Shown piece after piece: positions 5,148-7,323 of a stretch of 7,323 bases of DNA. The position numbers and the translations under genes were made by a program. Positions within the stretch are counted from its first letter, which is position 1. Every line of letters starts with the position of its first letter. This stretch comes from Pseudomonadota bacterium (GTDB lineage: Bacteria; Pseudomonadota; Alphaproteobacteria; Acetobacterales; Acetobacteraceae), in contig JAKBCJ010000242.1 in assembly GCA_021807975.1 (NCBI GenBank), forward strand, positions 1 to 7,323. The letters run 5' to 3'. The notes under the pieces are model-generated. The model was not told where the DNA came from. It was given only the letters and a program-made list of their open reading frames with translations, and did not search any database.

Positions 5148-6436
5148 ACCTTGGCGGCGTCCAGGGCCTGCGACAGGTCGGCCAGGATGTCGTCGATATG
5201 CTCGATCCCCACCGAAAGCCGGACGTAACCAGGCGTCACACCCGCCGCCGCCTGCTCCGATTCCGTCAACTGGGAGTGGGTGGTGCTGGCGGGATGGATC
5301 GCCAGGCTGCGCGCATCGCCGATATTGGCGACGTGGTAGAACATCTTCAGCGCATCGATGAACTTGCGCCCGGCCTCCGCGCCGCCCACCAGTTCGAAGC
5401 CGCACAGTCCGCCCTGCCCGTGCGGCAGGTATTTCGCCGTCCGGTCCGCGCCGATGCCGGTGTGATGCGCCGGGTGGATCACGCGGGCGACGTCCTTGCG
5501 GGACGCCAGATAGTTGGCGACCGCCAGCGCGTTACGGCTGTGTTCGCGCATCCGCAACGCCAGCGTCTCGACGCCCTGGATGAACTGGAACGCGTTGAAC
5601 GGCGCCATCGCGGCGCCCAGGTCGCGCAGCAGGGTAACGCGCATCTTCAGGATATAGGCGATCGGCCCCAGCGGCTTGACCGCCTGCGACCAGACCGCGC
5701 CGTGATAGGACGGATCCGGCGTGTTCAGCGCCGGCTGGCGGGCAGGATTGGCTTCCCAGTCGAAGTTGCCGCCGTCGATGACGATGCCGCCGATCGAGGT
5801 GCCGTGGCCGCCGATCCACTTGGTGGTGGAATACATCACCACCGCGGCGCCGTGATCGAACGGACGCACCATCAGCGGCGCCGCCGTATTGTCCATGATC
5901 AGCGGAATCCCGAAGGATCGGCCGATCGCGGCAACCTCGGCGATCGGGAACGGGATCAGCTTCGGGTTCGGCAGCGTTTCCGCATAATACGCCCGCGTCT
6001 TGTCGTCGGTCGCCCGGCGAAACGCCTCGGGGTCGATCGGATCGACGAAGCGGGTTTCGATCCCCTGGTCCCGCAGCGTGTTCGCGAACAGGTTCCAGGT
6101 GCCGCCATACAGGTCGGTCGAGGCGACGATGTTGTCGCCGGCCTTGGCCAGGTTCTGCACCGAGAAGGCCGACGCCGCCTGACCGGACCCCACCGCCAGC
6201 GCCGCGACGCCGCCTTCCAACGCCGCGAGGCGCTGTTCCAGCGCGTCGCAGGTCGGGTTCATGATGCGGGTGTAGATGTTGCCCAGTTCCTTCAAGCCAA
6301 ACAGGTTGGCGGCATGTTCGGCACTGTCGAACTGGAACGACGTGGTCTGGTATATCGGCACCGCGACGGAATGGGTGGCGCTGTCGCGGCGCCATCCAGC
6401 GTGCAGGGCGAGGGTTTCGGGGTGCTTGCTGGTCAT
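5144..6436 (-). CDS. metY: O-acetylhomoserine aminocarboxypropyltransferase / sulfhydrylase (MetY-like, PLP enzyme)
   Basis: The 430-residue length and sequence fit O-acetyl-L-homoserine sulfhydrylases of the Cys/Met-metabolism PLP family. They replace the acetyl group of O-acetylhomoserine with sulfide (giving homocysteine) or methanethiol (giving methionine) in the cytoplasm. Visible features are the N-terminal ETLALHAG and PIYQTTSF segments, YTRIMNPT (55-62), the phosphate-binding GSGQAA (83-88), Tyr110 stacking on PLP, Asp182 in IMDNT, the Schiff-base Lys206 in STTKWIGGHGT, and the substrate-carboxylate Arg406 region in YVRLSVGIE. The family-typical insertion near LNTPDPSYHG (237-246) separates it from cystathionine gamma-synthase-like members. 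The ATG has AGGAAGG 9 bases upstream. It is the first gene of the minus-strand cluster and overlaps the SDR by 4 nt. No SAM riboswitch is evident; a candidate promoter lies immediately upstream. The MetY name is strong at family level; the natural acyl donor is inferred. Confidence 0.94.
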   Translation of the reverse strand: MTSKHPETLALHAGWRRDSATHSVAVPIYQTTSFQFDSAEHAANLFGLKELGNIYTRIMNPTCDALEQRLAALEGGVAALAVGSGQAASAFSVQNLAKAGDNIVASTDLYGGTWNLFANTLRDQGIETRFVDPIDPEAFRRATDDKTRAYYAETLPNPKLIPFPIAEVAAIGRSFGIPLIMDNTAAPLMVRPFDHGAAVVMYSTTKWIGGHGTSIGGIVIDGGNFDWEANPARQPALNTPDPSYHGAVWSQAVKPLGPIAYILKMRVTLLRDLGAAMAPFNAFQFIQGVETLALRMREHSRNALAVANYLASRKDVARVIHPAHHTGIGADRTAKYLPHGQGGLCGFELVGGAEAGRKFIDALKMFYHVANIGDARSLAIHPASTTHSQLTESEQAAAGVTPGYVRLSVGIEHIDDILADLSQALDAAKV

Positions 6437-6445
6437 CGGCGTGGG

Positions 6446-6452
6446 CCTTCCT
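6446..6452 (-). promoter_or_regulatory. Strong ribosome binding site of metY
   Basis: The minus strand reads AGGAAGG followed by 9 bases and the ATG at 6434-6436. This supports the chosen metY start. Confidence 0.75.
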
Positions 6453-6469
6453 GGTTCCGGTCGGCGCGC

Positions 6470-6497
6470 ACTATAGTCAAAGGCCCGGGGCGGTAAA
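6470..6497 (-). promoter_or_regulatory. Candidate sigma-70-type promoter for metY
   Basis: On the minus strand TATAGT (6470-6475) matches the -10 consensus at 5 of 6 bases. TTTACC (6492-6497), 16 bases upstream, matches the -35 consensus TTGACA at 4 of 6. This would place the transcript start about 25-30 bases before the ATG, leaving a short leader with no room for a riboswitch. A TTGAC overlaps the -10 region and could be an alternative -35, but has no good -10 after it. Confidence 0.35.
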
Positions 6498-6638
6498 TAT
6501 CTGAGCCGAAAACAGAATTACTTGCTCCACCCAGACCGGCGCGGAGCTAGAAATCCCACCGGAGGCGGAACACAGCAAAGCTTTCCCCGGGGCGATTGGC
6601 AATGGACCGCTCCGACCCAGCATGGCATTGCATACGGA

Positions 6639-7323
6639 ATGACTCGCGCCGCCCCGCAATCCCGAATCGCACAACTGCCGGCCTTGACCGGCCTGCGTGG
6701 CATCGGCGCCCTTTGGGTCTTCGTTCATCATTGGAACATCTTCCAATATCGCACCGGTGAAGGACCGCATTCCCTCGCGATCGGCTATCTCGGGGTTGAC
6801 ATGTTTTTCATGTTGAGCGGCTTTATCATGGCGAACTCCCGCTACGACTACTTTGCCCGCGTCAGCCCCCGCAGCTACCGCAATTTCATGGTGGAGCGAA
6901 TTCTGCGGCTCTACCCAACCAACGCTGCGGCTATGGTGCTTTATGTCCTGGCCTTGTGGGCTGTCCCCTCGGTCATCGCCGCCGCCCCGACACAAGAATA
7001 CGCAGCAGGAAATTTCTTTGCGTCACTGCTGTTTCTGGAATCCTGGCTGCTTTACCCAATCGGCACTTGGATTGCGCCCGGGTGGTCGGTCAGCGTGGAA
7101 ATGGCAGCCTATCTGGCACTGCCTGCCGTCATCTGGATTATCCGGCAACTCCCAGGCCCTCGCACGGCATTGGCCCTGTCTGCCGTCAGCCTTGCGGCAT
7201 TTGTGGGGATTCTGATCGCCCATGGCGAGCACGACCCCAACGTCACAGTCCATGGGGGATTCCTGCGCGTCGGCTGCGAATTCACCGCTGGAGCCGCCAT
7301 GTTTGCAGCCTGGAGATCTGGCG
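6639..7323 (+). CDS. Membrane acyltransferase, acyltransferase family 3 (OafA-like), 3' truncated
   Basis: An open frame runs from ATG 6639-6641 to the right edge with no stop (228 visible residues). The N-terminus, MTRAAPQSRIAQLPALTGLRG continuing into IGALWVFVHHW, shows the family-3 signature: Arg20 followed by the conserved His pair (30-31) in the first membrane helix. It is followed by GYLGVDMFFMLSGFIM (49-64), the cytoplasmic VERILRLYP (85-93), a second helix cluster (97-113), and GWSVSVEMAAYLALP, equivalent to the conserved WSxxxE region. These integral membrane enzymes transfer acetyl or other short acyl groups to carbohydrates such as O-antigen, exopolysaccharide or Nod factor. A full protein is usually 350-400 residues or more, so about 40% is missing. 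No good ribosome site precedes the ATG; no other ATG or GTG is in frame upstream. It is transcribed divergently from metY. Acceptor unknown. Confidence 0.9.
   Translation, partial: MTRAAPQSRIAQLPALTGLRGIGALWVFVHHWNIFQYRTGEGPHSLAIGYLGVDMFFMLSGFIMANSRYDYFARVSPRSYRNFMVERILRLYPTNAAAMVLYVLALWAVPSVIAAAPTQEYAAGNFFASLLFLESWLLYPIGTWIAPGWSVSVEMAAYLALPAVIWIIRQLPGPRTALALSAVSLAAFVGILIAHGEHDPNVTVHGGFLRVGCEFTAGAAMFAAWRSG

Larger units (their letters stand above)
6437..6638. other. Divergent intergenic region between metY and the acyltransferase gene
   Basis: These 202 bases separate two divergent genes and must carry both promoters. The metY side has a reasonable candidate (6470-6497). For the plus strand I see no strong -35/-10 pair; TTGGCA at 6596-6601 is a possible -35 without a clear -10. 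An 8-bp palindrome CCCCGGGG occurs at 6585-6592. No coding region is convincing here. Confidence 0.5.

Noticed and set aside
5198..6496. 432-codon plus-strand open frame
   Set aside because: Antisense to metY over nearly its whole length, Arg/Asp/Gly-rich with no motif; metY has all PLP-enzyme residues.
6437..6560. SAM-type riboswitch upstream of metY
   Set aside because: SAM-II elements often precede such genes in alphaproteobacteria, but I found no matching conserved core, and the likely promoter leaves a leader of only about 30 bases.
6477..6995. 172-codon minus-strand open frame upstream of metY
   Set aside because: It is mostly antisense to the acyltransferase, whose membrane motifs are unambiguous, and shows no domain of its own.

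Overview
The window is GC-rich chromosomal DNA (coding regions strongly biased to G/C at third codon positions) with the gene repertoire of a free-living alphaproteobacterium. The style of the proteins would fit Rhodospirillales/Acetobacteraceae, but that assignment is an inference from protein resemblance, not from a marker gene. No rRNA, tRNA, CRISPR array, transposase or phage gene was seen.

Layout, left to right. Positions 2-511 (+) hold the 3' part of a secreted, glycine/tryptophan-rich, repeat-bearing protein with a Tyr/Pro-rich tail; its start lies outside the window. Positions 512-808 are a non-coding convergent spacer with a few inverted repeats. From 809 to 6436 every gene is on the minus strand. 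Read in the direction of transcription these are: an O-acetylhomoserine sulfhydrylase (MetY-like, 5144-6436); a short-chain dehydrogenase that probably starts at a TTG overlapping the metY stop (4434-5147); a 249-residue protein that looks like two fused RidA/YjgF-type domains (3661-4410); an acyl-CoA dehydrogenase (2447-3598); an orphan HycG/HyfI-type hydrogenase small-subunit/NuoB-family protein (1937-2437); and, after a 171-bp gap, a secreted PpiC-type peptidyl-prolyl isomerase (809-1765). A 202-bp divergent spacer (6437-6638) separates metY from a plus-strand membrane acyltransferase (acyltransferase family 3, 6639 to the right edge), which is cut off by the window.

The first three genes (metY, SDR, RidA-like) are tightly packed, with a 4-nt overlap and then a 23-nt gap, and probably share a transcript. 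The acyl-CoA dehydrogenase follows after 62 bp and the HyfI-like gene 9 bp later, so a five-gene operon is possible. A speculative functional link is that PLP-dependent chemistry on homoserine esters can release reactive enamine/imine intermediates, which RidA-type proteins are known to hydrolyse. The most unexpected items are the HyfI-like iron-sulfur subunit with no large subunit or membrane partner beside it, and the two-domain RidA-like protein. Most of the window otherwise looks like ordinary metabolism and envelope genes; I do not see a defence system or other clearly new multi-gene machine.
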